A stretch of DNA of 64,000 nucleotides from assembly GCA_003194525.1 (NCBI GenBank), contig NBIV01000113.1:1-64000 (forward strand), read 5' to 3'. Each line of letters opens with the position of its first letter. Position 1 is the stretch's first letter. The stretch is from Gracilariopsis chorda (taxonomy: Eukaryota > Rhodophyta > Florideophyceae > Gracilariales > Gracilariaceae). The notes under the pieces are model-generated. The model was not told the DNA's origin. It worked only from the letters and a program-made list of their open reading frames with translations, and searched no databases. The translations under genes and the position numbers were made by a program. Below are positions 57,101-64,000 of this stretch, in pieces.

Positions 57101-57391
57101 AGGGGAATTACTGAAAATGAAGAAAGATGGCGTGGACATCGCACAACATACAAATGTCTCCAATGTGATGTATACCTTTGTACTAGAATTTACCGAGGAC
57201 TTCGGAAAAGCTGTAGCGAGGTATGGCATTCTCTTAGAGTCCTCAAGCCTAGAAGCACAGCAAAACCGTGCAGTCGGTCTGTGTTTCCAATGCATGGTCA
57301 TGATCAAGTCGGGGACGAGCGAGAAGAAGGCCAATCAGGCCCAAATACTCGCTTAAATACAAGGGTAAGAGAGACAAGAACTGATGAGTAA
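54146..57391 (+). CDS. piggyBac-like transposase fused to a YqaJ-type nuclease domain
   Basis: Intact frame of 1081 residues. Residues 24-52 are an RG-rich tail likely to bind nucleic acid. Residues about 100-365 look like a DDE transposase core, with acidic TLDDDL (248-253) and LTADRGYGK (Asp329) followed by LLRELLKHGIGSIMIMPDHL. A low-complexity acidic insert spans 375-405. Residues about 535-740 match YqaJ/lambda-exonuclease nucleases: VTGTSAGKIL, RGTANEP (Glu612), SPDG (Asp647) and VEIKT (Glu675, Lys677), a complete PD-(D/E)xK set. The C-terminus has a zinc-ribbon (C979, C982, C1004, C1007, C1012, C1023, H1028) like that of piggyBac transposases. The combination suggests cut-and-paste transposition plus end processing. 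Exact DDE residues are not certain by eye. Confidence 0.8.
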   Translation: MASNLQNDPQETGSGALAPASRATQQRGRGRGRGLGRGRPRGRGRGRGRGRGGVQRNRNQRDPSQGWRICNPTAQRLLLEDLFISEAVEERARLFCESAVERLDLELNARQLPSTRVGHIVLLMDDMLRMCLRWINEYISLYRRDMELLRMHHLYGFVSVLLLSHCTGFSMAKTIDILRAEGVDPPHIAIVRFICGNILAFSPTDRGLDGGGTWLAQRDQTPLLTQLEKTAFRQTCKVFVSPNYTLATLDDDLYGTRASDIQVKSLSNRKADREGHQADAIADSLFRVTLMVRFRRRGESVFSNVRNLVDALLEGRAEQSIRGFVLTADRGYGKVALLRELLKHGIGSIMIMPDHLLQCHPFVGQSYLNVMRHDYEELDGDETDGSTDSDQALQQEDDPSTSDIVPGPTTLSTDRARTFILNDEPSQGPKTWFAGKTLKIRNRGESHAVNRVKVTAVAVRERETDKFSRIIRFIYSLPSSFSTLLESWIAVPKCTRMIGTLFSKRDNTGRLTIPPNDSTEFQDVIERHILDHCSVLTLDQRCADWFVLRQFRVTGTSAGKILHANDAFREMVGLSEPTCTEQTLQQSLLSFVQTWFGGGRSTEPMMRGTANEPAVVASLKSKAFVQAFYSCGMLSMKAKPWLACSPDGIAIIELLDLGLCSEESETESTQLCSVEIKTNVAQSSLDRALGLATADLVTCEVGDQSFRRYIPAEHIGQILHQMLVLAVNYVIYVSCSESGIMYTVLVHCNNSVLDTCLSALNAIALPVVSWAHQPGPLQIPSFSDTETTKVLQSRFQFWSLVNNYVTQNDAFPPLKLFKHASQSLYSRTKGGVDGSTQARAILRSSTSAMKWEQKVVTQTLKTLSVNAFISWRMSQKRDLLQSKETFRSLKSYRQALNGIQSLADFVHDASKELIVYAQSLGTEDNAETLEVHQDEIQRLHTLARTRKRRRLVFFNGPDGISLRLNVKNRILKQQKGQQYCALCGIRGITENEERWRGHRTTYKCLQCDVYLCTRIYRGLRKSCSEVWHSLRVLKPRSTAKPCSRSVFPMHGHDQVGDEREEGQSGPNTRLNTRVRETRTDE

Positions 57392-57683
57392 GAAGACCTT
57401 ATCAGGCCGAGACGAAGAGCAAGGACGTAGACAATATATGTTGGGTGAACCAATAAACAGTATCATTTTTCAATTTTTTTGGTTCTATATATGGATCTTA
57501 AGCCAAAAAGACGGTAATGTTTGAACGTGAAGTACACCAACTTCCGCCATCGAGAAAACCCACGGGGAAGGTGTCAATTCTCATTATTTTTGAGGCGCAT
57601 TACGAGCGAAGGGTGCTAAGATAGAATCCGAAAGCGTTTATTTGAGGCTCCTATATTTGCTGAGATACGGCACTTCAAACGTT

Positions 57684-57721
57684 TGGTCCCATATATGGAA
57701 CCTTACAATGGCATACTAGGG
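57684..57721 (-). repeat. Right terminal inverted repeat and subterminal palindrome
   Basis: The reverse complement reads CCCTAGTATGCCATTGTAA then GGTTCCATATATGG. Another variant (GGTTCTATATATGGATC) lies inside at about 57480. It matches the left end in terminal and core motifs but with 5 bp longer spacing. Confidence 0.75.
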
Positions 57722-57725
57722 ATAT

Positions 57726-57909
57726 CGTGCTGTCGTCACTGTTGGCAGCGGAGCAGGTCGTGCGCTATTTGGCGCGGAATGGCGAAGCCGTTGCCCACGA
57801 CAGCGCTGTAAAGTCGCCATCACATCTCATGCTGTACAGCGAAGCAACCCTGGACTCTTCCAAGGTTTGTGTCAGACCGCGCATTACAGTACCACCGGCG
57901 GCGAGCTAG
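57726..57909 (+). pseudogene. Right half of a small frame split by the DNA transposon
   Basis: The frame VLSSLLAAEQVVRYLARNGE ... to a TAG at 57907 has no start of its own. The left flank (about 53643-53872) is open in the frame that joins it exactly if the transposon and one ATAT are removed, giving a continuous stretch of about 138 codons. No domain is recognised. It could be an unknown host gene or chance. Confidence 0.35.
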
Positions 57910-57936
57910 ACGACACGTAAGACAGAAGAGACATAT

Positions 57937-57993
57937 TGTCATCGCAATAAAAGGCCACACCGGAGTCCGGTGTGGCCTTTTATTGCGATGACA
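57937..57993. repeat. Perfect inverted repeat, 28-bp arms, 1-nt loop
   Basis: Arms 57937-57964 and 57966-57993 are exact reverse complements around a single G. It directly abuts the next, larger palindrome with no base between. Confidence 0.95.
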
Positions 57994-58127
57994 GGTGCAC
58001 ATAACCTGGAAGAAGCGACAATCAATGGCATTATCAAGGTTGAAGCGCCGTCCGGTCACCGGTGACCGGACGGCGCTTCAACCTTGATAATGCCATTGAT
58101 TGTCGCTTCTTCCAGGTTATGTGCACC
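57994..58127. repeat. Perfect 134-bp palindrome, no spacer
   Basis: Both 67-bp halves are exact reverse complements, centred between 58060 and 58061 (CGGTCACC|GGTGACCG at the centre). Spacer-free perfect palindromes of this size are unstable in cells, so either this formed very recently or it is a fold-back artefact of sequencing or assembly. Confidence 0.95.
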
Positions 58128-59471
58128 ACAAACAAATTGAAACAATTTCCACGGCACGAACTTCGCTCCTGAAAGTGCCAATCCTCATAGCAGAAACAGC
58201 CCTTGTTGCCATACGCCAGCACACGAGACAATCGACGACACTATAGAGACACCAGCAATATTAAGCGAATAATAAAGCAAAACAATACTTATAAACGCCC
58301 AGACCGCTGAGCCATTTTTTAAATTCCGGTATACAAAAGCTACCTACAGTCAAAGCAGAGCCTAAATCGCATTCATTCCGACTCTGACTACAAAGGTATA
58401 ACTACCCAAACATTTTTGAGTCGACTCATAACATTCTCAACACACAAGACTACAACGCACCTGCCCGTATGCAAATATTTATAACTACGACCACCACGCA
58501 AGTCATCACTGCCAAAATAGGGGATCTAAACATATATACGCAGCACTCGCATGATATTGATACCATTATTCAACGAATTATTGACACAGTAGTGAACAAC
58601 AGTCCGATACTACAGATTGGATGCTAACCATATACTGTATACTGTGTGTAACTGGACACCTGAGAGATTGATATTGATGGCACAACCACATCAGACTGCT
58701 TTGGGAAACCTTGAGACTGGGTTGACCACATGTTTGGATATTGTGAGGTGTGCATCATTGTACTTGTTATTTATAATTTATTAAGTAAAACGTACTGAGG
58801 TGAGTGTGAACTCAGCCTGACCTCTACCAGAGTTCATCCAACTGATTCATATCTCTTTCCAGAGTTGATTGTCGCACAATCGTCAAGAACGGGGGCTTCT
58901 TAACGTTGTACTGTGGTTTCCTTGGTGTAGCGCACGCACTACAGTGAAGTGGGGAAAGGGCTAAAATACACGACGTAGATAGCATAGGCGAGTCAGGGCG
59001 CATTTGCACCAATGAAAAGAGAGTCGGCGGGCACGTGACATGGCCAATTGCGCATGTGCCTACGCCACTTGATATCGTACTGTAGCCAATTATATGCCCC
59101 TATTTTGGATTTCGACCAGTAGATCCACAGGGTCAGAGCATTTCCTCTATCTCTGCTCTCTCCGGCCGCCAAGTCAGCACAACTTAAACACAATGTGAAC
59201 AGAGACGAGTTTATCGCGCAGAGTTGTCACAATGTGTGGAAATGGCAGATAAGTCATGTAATACGTCCTTCTTTACATTTCTGAAGATGTTTTTTAACGC
59301 TGCTGACTCTCTCTACCTCTTAATTAGTTTCTTGGACCACTTCTGTTGTGGGTTCTATTTTTTTTTTAGCACAAAAACAAAAAAGTTTCTTTTTACGTAT
59401 ACATATTCCCAAAAAATGAACTGTATGAAACAGTTAGTTCGTTCTGGGAGAATTTTAAAAAGCGTACGCAA
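58128..59471. other. No recognisable gene
   Basis: AT-richer sequence with short frames only. No element ends, RNA genes or motifs recognised. Confidence 0.4.
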
Positions 59472-59786
59472 ATGCGTATCAACAATGGAACTGCAAGCAC
59501 TGAAGTGATATTTGCGGTTTTGAAATACCATTTATCAAAAATCTTGATTACAGAAGCCAAAGAAACATCACTGGTTTTTTTTGGAACATATTCCAGACCT
59601 GAATCGGAAATTTTTAGTGATTTGATATCAAAAGCTGTGTTGAAAATTTTGCTTTCTGTTTTTGTGGCTTTTGCATCTTGTTTTAGTAGACTAGTGGTCA
59701 CAAGACTATCAAATTCATACAAGGGGAAGAAGTTTACCATACCAGAAGAGGATTTGGGCATGTTCAAGAAAGTTATTTACATATAA
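59472..59786 (+). CDS. Hypothetical AT-rich frame
   Basis: 104 codons from an ATG at 59472, in a locally AT-rich block. The translation (HLSKILITEAKETSLVFFGT, then SRLVVTRLSNSYKGKKF) looks protein-like, and the frame is also open upstream to about 59400. There is no recognised domain and it may be part of a broken gene. Composition differs from the GC-richer neighbours. Confidence 0.25.
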   Translation: MRINNGTASTEVIFAVLKYHLSKILITEAKETSLVFFGTYSRPESEIFSDLISKAVLKILLSVFVAFASCFSRLVVTRLSNSYKGKKFTIPEEDLGMFKKVIYI

Positions 59787-60033
59787 AGCCAATGTTGATG
59801 CAGATATAAACACCGTTTAAGTCCCTTTGACCCTTTTCAACAGTCATTGGGGTCTATTGGTATAAACAAAAGTAGTCAATGCGACGTCAGAAACCCAGCG
59901 ATGGACGGTTTGGTTTGGAGACAGTCTTGGAATTTCTGTTCATCGAGGAATTCTCACTTCGTTCTCTTTCGTGTTTATCTTCTGCCTCACAGGGGATGAA
60001 GCACTATGTGTCTTGATATCCGAGCGGAACTAA

Positions 60034-60522
60034 ATGCTACACGTAAAAGGTTTTAAGCGACAAAGGAACTCTCACAGCTGTGCTTATTATTTGGTGTCCT
60101 TTTTCACCACGTTCAGTGCGGACCACAACTGTATCCCGCAGCGAACCTATGCCTCTGGGTACAGCCGGGCGTTGACTGAGAGGACTCGATGGATTTCCAT
60201 TAGAATTCGGATTCTAAAAATACTGATGTCGAAGGAGTTCTTTCAAACCAATATCGTTATTGAAACAATGGTCGTACGGTTCCGGTCGGAGCATCGTAGA
60301 AAAAAACTGCTTCGCATGAGGAAGGAAGGTAAACAATGGCAGTGGTGGAAACGAAAGGTGGAGCGGAACATTGGGAAGCAGACTGGAAAGGAAGACAGAG
60401 AGGATGTGAATACAGTTCTGCCAGTGCGGGAAGAAGGAGAACGAATGGTCGTGGATTTTCTGAACAATCCCTGTATAGAGACGACTCTTAAGCCGATGCC
60501 TCTGGGTAAGCGCGACCCTTAG
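60034..60522 (+). CDS. Hypothetical basic protein frame
   Basis: 162 codons from an ATG at 60034. The C-terminal half is strongly basic and charged (RSEHRRKKLLRMRKEGKQWQ). No domain recognised. It is followed closely by the acidic frame at 60633 on the same strand, and both could be pieces of one decayed gene. Confidence 0.3.
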   Translation: MLHVKGFKRQRNSHSCAYYLVSFFTTFSADHNCIPQRTYASGYSRALTERTRWISIRIRILKILMSKEFFQTNIVIETMVVRFRSEHRRKKLLRMRKEGKQWQWWKRKVERNIGKQTGKEDREDVNTVLPVREEGERMVVDFLNNPCIETTLKPMPLGKRDP

Positions 60523-60632
60523 GCGCGTTTTATACGGAAAAGCAGCGAACCAAGCGTGTTCATGAGCTGATTCAAAGCTCTGTTCAGAACAGTGCGATGT
60601 ATCTACCCCTCAAGACTCGCAGGAACTGACAA

Positions 60633-61361
60633 TTGCAGTCTTCTGATTCTGCTCCAGTTGTAAGGGACATTGTGAATACATTGATTGAGAGATGTGTATT
60701 ACAGCGCTCCAAGGTGGTGCAGAAAGCGCTTGCTGAGAAAACTGGAAGAGAATCTGAAGTAGCGGGAGTATCAGGTGTAGATGAGGAGCTGAAAAGGATT
60801 CAGAATGTAGAAGGTTGCGAAGTAGAGAGGGAAATTGACGGACAGTCACCAGCAAATACGGTGAATCGGACACAGACACAGGTAGATATAGAGGCTGAAG
60901 AAAGTGCAAAGGAGACCGCTGCGCCTTCGGAACAGAAGAAACAAGCTGAAAAACAGATTGAAGAGAAGAAGGAGGCTTCTGAGAATGGTGGTCAATCTCA
61001 CGAGCTGAATCAAGAGCTGGCAGACGGTTCTGATGCTCAACTACACGAGAAACCGGACATAGAGCTACCATCAATTAATATCTCTGAAGGACGAACTATG
61101 AAGACCGGGTCATGGCCTCAGGTTCAGGCAGACTTCATAGAGAGTTTTGAAAACAATAGAACGCATTCAGGGGTTCAGGTGAAACTTGAGGACGGTGATG
61201 AATGTAAGACAGAACTTGCGATGTCAAACGGACGGCTTATCTCAGCTTTGAAAGATTTAAAGGAGGTCTTTGACCTCCCTGCACTGACTCCTACATCGCT
61301 AAGACATTTGGATACCTCAATGGTTCACAATACTTCTCAGTTTTGCAGACTAGGAAGTTGA
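60633..61361 (+). CDS. Hypothetical acidic, coiled-coil-rich frame
   Basis: About 242 open codons without an ATG at the start, so probably the downstream part of a larger or broken gene. The middle is rich in Glu, Lys and Gln (EQKKQAEKQIEEKKEASENG), suggesting disorder or coiled coil. The end (RLISALKDLKEVFDLPALTP) looks helical. It ends about 50 bp before the LTR of Gypsy-C. Function unknown. Confidence 0.35.
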   Translation: MQSSDSAPVVRDIVNTLIERCVLQRSKVVQKALAEKTGRESEVAGVSGVDEELKRIQNVEGCEVEREIDGQSPANTVNRTQTQVDIEAEESAKETAAPSEQKKQAEKQIEEKKEASENGGQSHELNQELADGSDAQLHEKPDIELPSINISEGRTMKTGSWPQVQADFIESFENNRTHSGVQVKLEDGDECKTELAMSNGRLISALKDLKEVFDLPALTPTSLRHLDTSMVHNTSQFCRLGS

Positions 61362-61408
61362 GGTCGTCTGCACTACTCACCGGAAAATTGTGGTGTCTGC
61401 AGCACAAG

Positions 61409-62216
61409 TGAAGTGCAACGCCCTCAGGGAGGGATTCTGGGTACTTGAACGTTTTCCCGATATTGTCGGTTGTGTAGTGTGTATATGAACTACGCCCCAC
61501 AATGGTGGGTATGGACACGTGGGACACGGTTTTGGGTCAATTGGCGGTTGGCCACAGTAGTGGATGTTGCCACGGAATGTGGAGTATTTTAGTTAATTTT
61601 ATTTATTATTTTCACACCCATTTCTGGGAAGCTAGTACTTAGTGCGACGGCGCACTGCCGTCGCACCAGTAAACCTTCCCCAACAAGGGACCCCAACCTG
61701 GGGAATTGGCTCTGAGCTTTACCGCCTCCGCGTGTTCTCAACTCCTCCTTGGAGGGAAGCACCGTAGTGTACGGAAGTTCACCCCCCTTGCACATCTAAA
61801 GGAGACCCATCATTGGGAGTACTAATTGTTCCAATCATATTGGTGTTTCGCCCTGTATAGGGAGTCCTGTCCACCGGCATTGCCGTATCTACTCGTCGCT
61901 CTCGCGACCCACTTCGTCCTTCCTCTTTCCCCTTTTTAGGGTAGCACCTCCCGCTATCCGCGGCCCTCGTGTGCGCATCCGCTCACACACCCCCACTTAC
62001 GTGGAAACATACCTCTACTGAGGATCACACCCCGCTCACGCGGATACCGATTCTTCGCCTTCACCTCCCTGCGCAAGTCGCGACAGGTGTCCCTGGTCTT
62101 ACAAACCGGCTTCGCCGTGACACCTCTGGGAGGGCTCTACCCAACTGGGTTCACCTCGTGAGAGGAAGATCCCGGACGTCTTTCGGTGTTTTTCCCCTTT
62201 GGGGCATTGCATCACA
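61409..62216 (+). repeat. 5' LTR of Gypsy-C
   Basis: 808 bp from TGAAGTGCAACGCC to CATTGCATCACA. It is homologous to the Gypsy-B LTRs with several substitutions and small indels (for example near 61715-61770 and 61920), so B and C are separate copies of one family. Confidence 0.93.
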
Positions 62217-62219
62217 AAG

Positions 62220-62241
62220 TGGTCTCCCGACCTAGAATCGG
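62220..62241 (+). other. Primer-binding site of Gypsy-C
   Basis: TGGTCTCCCGACCTAGAATC plus GG, 3 bp inside the LTR. It differs from Gypsy-B at two positions and from Gypsy-A at two. Confidence 0.8.
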
Positions 62242-62321
62242 TTTTTGTTTTCCCTCTTACGAGGTTTGTTTTCATTCACCGGAAGTTCCGTGATCGTTTC
62301 CCGTCGTAACGGTATTTTCTC

Positions 62322-64000
62322 ATGTCGAGAAATCCCTCCGACGCGGAGCCAGTGGTTACGCGTAGTCGCTCCCGCGACAACGCAGACACTTCCGAAGTTC
62401 GGTTCGTACCCCGTATCCCTATACGGACAAGTTCCAGCCATGCTGGCGCCGCTTCATCGCGGAATGATACCCCCGACCGGGAACCCCGGAACCTCCTTTT
62501 GCCCTCGTTGTCACCCCCGCAGGGGAATGCAGCATCGACTCCGGCTGTTGCCGCAGTGCCCCAGGCACCCCGGCCTGCTCCCGCTGTCGCGGCTTCAAGC
62601 CCCCGTGGAACGGGCGATAACACCACCCAGGGGACTTCCCTGGAATCCCAGGTCCGCGCTCTGTGGACCGCCCATGACACCCTTGTAGGGGAACTAAAAT
62701 CCCTCCAAGAGGTGGTCTCGGCAACCCCCATAAAGGAGGTCGCCGAGGAACTCCGTATTTTACGGTCTGACGTCAACTCCGTCTTGGAGAGTTTGGGACA
62801 ACCCGCCACCTTCATCGAAGGAGTTCAAGCCCGATTTGATCGGATTGGTGCCCGCCTGGAGACGCTGGAGCAGTTCGTCCTCATGGACAAACCCTCCCCG
62901 GCTGACCCAGTAAACGAGGCATCGCACAACGACCAGCTTGCTGGGAAGAAGAAACGCCGTCATCGACGGAAACATCACCGAAAATATTCGGACTTGGATT
63001 CTTTGACATCGTCGGACTCACCCCGAAACCATTCGGTTAGCTCGAGCTCCTCGGACTCCGACTCGGAGGACGAGAAGCGAGGCTACTCCTCCCGCTCGAA
63101 GCGGTCATCGGCCACTGAAGGTGTGGTCCGAACCCGCCAGAAGGGGAGAAGACACCCCGGTCTCCGGGAGTTGAAGCCGACAAACCCGGATTACCGGAAG
63201 CTTTTATCATACCGGTACTACCGGCTCGAAGATTCGTCACTCGGACGTACGCCCCGTGGTACGGGAAAGGTGCGAGAATGCATTAAGCGAATGCAGCTCT
63301 CGCTCCGCAACCAGTATTTTACTGGAGAGGACCCAGTCCTAGTACTGGATTTCCTATCCCGCTTTGTAGCGGAGGCCGATATCCTCGGTATGAATGAGGG
63401 ACAAGCCTATTTGGCTTTACCGTATTTCTTACGGGGAGTGGCGGAGGACCAATACACCTCTGTCAGAGGATCTTCTCGCGCCTCCGAGGGAGGAGTTACT
63501 TGCTGGCCGGAGGCTGTGCAGTATCTTCTGCGCTCCTACGCCACCAACACCGCTATTCAGCAGGCTATCCTCGCTTTGCGAGATACACGCCAGCGTGCTG
63601 GAGAGACCGAGACCGATTACTCGGTGCGCCTTAACAAGGCTTTCCACAGATGTGGTAACGCATACCCCGCTGGGGAGCGCAGTACCATGTTCATTGATGG
63701 TCTTGACCCGGCAATCCGGAGTTTAGTTACCCGTTATCGGGAGGACAAGCGAAGGATCACCTACCTCGAGCTGGTCCAACACGCTCGAGCGGAAGGGGAT
63801 GCACTTGGTGCAAGAACTCCGAACAATCGGTCTAAATCCGCCAAGGCGTTGTTGCTGGAAAGCGAAGCTTCCTCTCTCCCGCTCACCGCGGATGGGAACC
63901 CTGGACAGGGATTTGATACCGTGCATTTAGCGCAGGGGGATGGTGTGTCGATACCCACCAGTGAGTTACCGTCAACGACGGAGATGACCCATGATACGGG
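62322..64000 (+). CDS. gag: Gypsy-C gag, open to the window edge
   Basis: The ATG at 62322 starts a frame of about 559 codons that stays open to the last base. It follows Gypsy-B gag throughout: MSRNPSDAEPVVTRSRSRDN at the start, then a basic and Ser/Asp-rich region, then the capsid-like core (PYFLRGVAEDQYTSVRG; RLNKAFHRCGNA; FIDGLDPAIRSLV). The window ends about 30 codons before the position where Gypsy-B has its TGA, so whether this copy reads through to the zinc knuckle is unknown. No lesion is seen in the visible part. Confidence 0.92.
   Translation, partial: MSRNPSDAEPVVTRSRSRDNADTSEVRFVPRIPIRTSSSHAGAASSRNDTPDREPRNLLLPSLSPPQGNAASTPAVAAVPQAPRPAPAVAASSPRGTGDNTTQGTSLESQVRALWTAHDTLVGELKSLQEVVSATPIKEVAEELRILRSDVNSVLESLGQPATFIEGVQARFDRIGARLETLEQFVLMDKPSPADPVNEASHNDQLAGKKKRRHRRKHHRKYSDLDSLTSSDSPRNHSVSSSSSDSDSEDEKRGYSSRSKRSSATEGVVRTRQKGRRHPGLRELKPTNPDYRKLLSYRYYRLEDSSLGRTPRGTGKVRECIKRMQLSLRNQYFTGEDPVLVLDFLSRFVAEADILGMNEGQAYLALPYFLRGVAEDQYTSVRGSSRASEGGVTCWPEAVQYLLRSYATNTAIQQAILALRDTRQRAGETETDYSVRLNKAFHRCGNAYPAGERSTMFIDGLDPAIRSLVTRYREDKRRITYLELVQHARAEGDALGARTPNNRSKSAKALLLESEASSLPLTADGNPGQGFDTVHLAQGDGVSIPTSELPSTTEMTHDT

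Larger units (their letters stand above)
53873..57721 (+). mobile_element. Complete piggyBac-like DNA transposon with ATAT target duplication
   Basis: The element is 3,849 bp. The ends are inverted: the left starts CCCTAGTGTTCTG and the right, reverse-complemented, starts CCCTAGTATGCC. Each continues after 15-20 bp with GGTTCCATATATGG. ATAT flanks both sides (53869-53872 and 57722-57725). CCCTAG ends and a 4-bp palindromic duplication resemble piggyBac, which normally uses TTAA. It carries one intact 1081-codon gene. Removing the element and one ATAT joins the flanking plus-strand frames without a stop, supporting these exact borders. Integrity of both ends and gene suggests recent activity. 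Confidence 0.85.
61409..64000 (+). mobile_element. Gypsy-C: 5' part of a second Gypsy-B-type element, runs off the window
   Basis: The LTR at 61409-62216, primer-binding site and gag closely match Gypsy-B in the same orientation. The element continues past the window end, so its 3' half, antisense gene and target duplication cannot be checked. The five bases before the LTR are ACAAG, the duplication to look for at the other end. Gag is open throughout, so it may be a better-preserved copy than Gypsy-B. Confidence 0.93.

Overview
This is eukaryotic nuclear DNA made mostly of transposable elements in successive states of decay. Cellular genes survive only as broken copies, and no spliceosomal introns are evident. 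The element mix (chromodomain Ty3/gypsy, short-LTR Ty1/copia, Harbinger-like, piggyBac-like) and a cyanobacterial-style TPR-CHAT protein fit an alga, most likely a red alga. No rRNA, organelle or marker gene confirms this, so the assignment is inference.

Layout: 0.26-1.7 kb is a dead ALG2 (N-glycan mannosyltransferase) copy. 5.1-5.85 kb is a decayed SANT-like protein with a coiled-coil tail. 6.07-18.2 kb is a Harbinger-type transposase remnant split by Gypsy-A (6188-17319, minus strand, TSD GTAGA). 19.36-36.77 kb is a short-LTR copia element (147-bp LTRs) split by Gypsy-B (22656-34335, plus strand, TSD CCTTG, about 99% identical 827-bp LTRs). 36.98-41.96 kb is an older minus-strand gypsy element (Gypsy-D) whose reverse transcriptase has lost its catalytic segment. 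42-49.9 kb holds two broken unrecognised genes and two strong fold-back sequences. 49.95-53.7 kb is a TPR-CHAT pseudogene with about 14 tandem 46-residue repeats. 53.87-57.72 kb is a complete DNA transposon with one intact 1081-residue protein joining piggyBac-like transposase features to a YqaJ-type nuclease. 57.94-58.13 kb carries two abutting perfect palindromes. 61.4 kb to the window end is Gypsy-C, a sibling of Gypsy-B with an open gag.

The most notable system is the Gypsy-A/B/C lineage. It encodes gag (zinc knuckle), protease, RT, RNase H, integrase and a C-terminal chromodomain. Between the chromodomain and the 3' LTR it also carries a large extra gene on the opposite strand (intact at 31679-33343, decayed at 7084-8963). 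Its two copies are diverged but recognisably homologous, implying selection. The same elements are packed with perfect mini inverted repeats (arms 4-10 bp, loops 0-5 nt) in LTRs and coding sequence. All the retroelements show premature stops that are mostly explained by C-to-T change at CGA or CAG codons.
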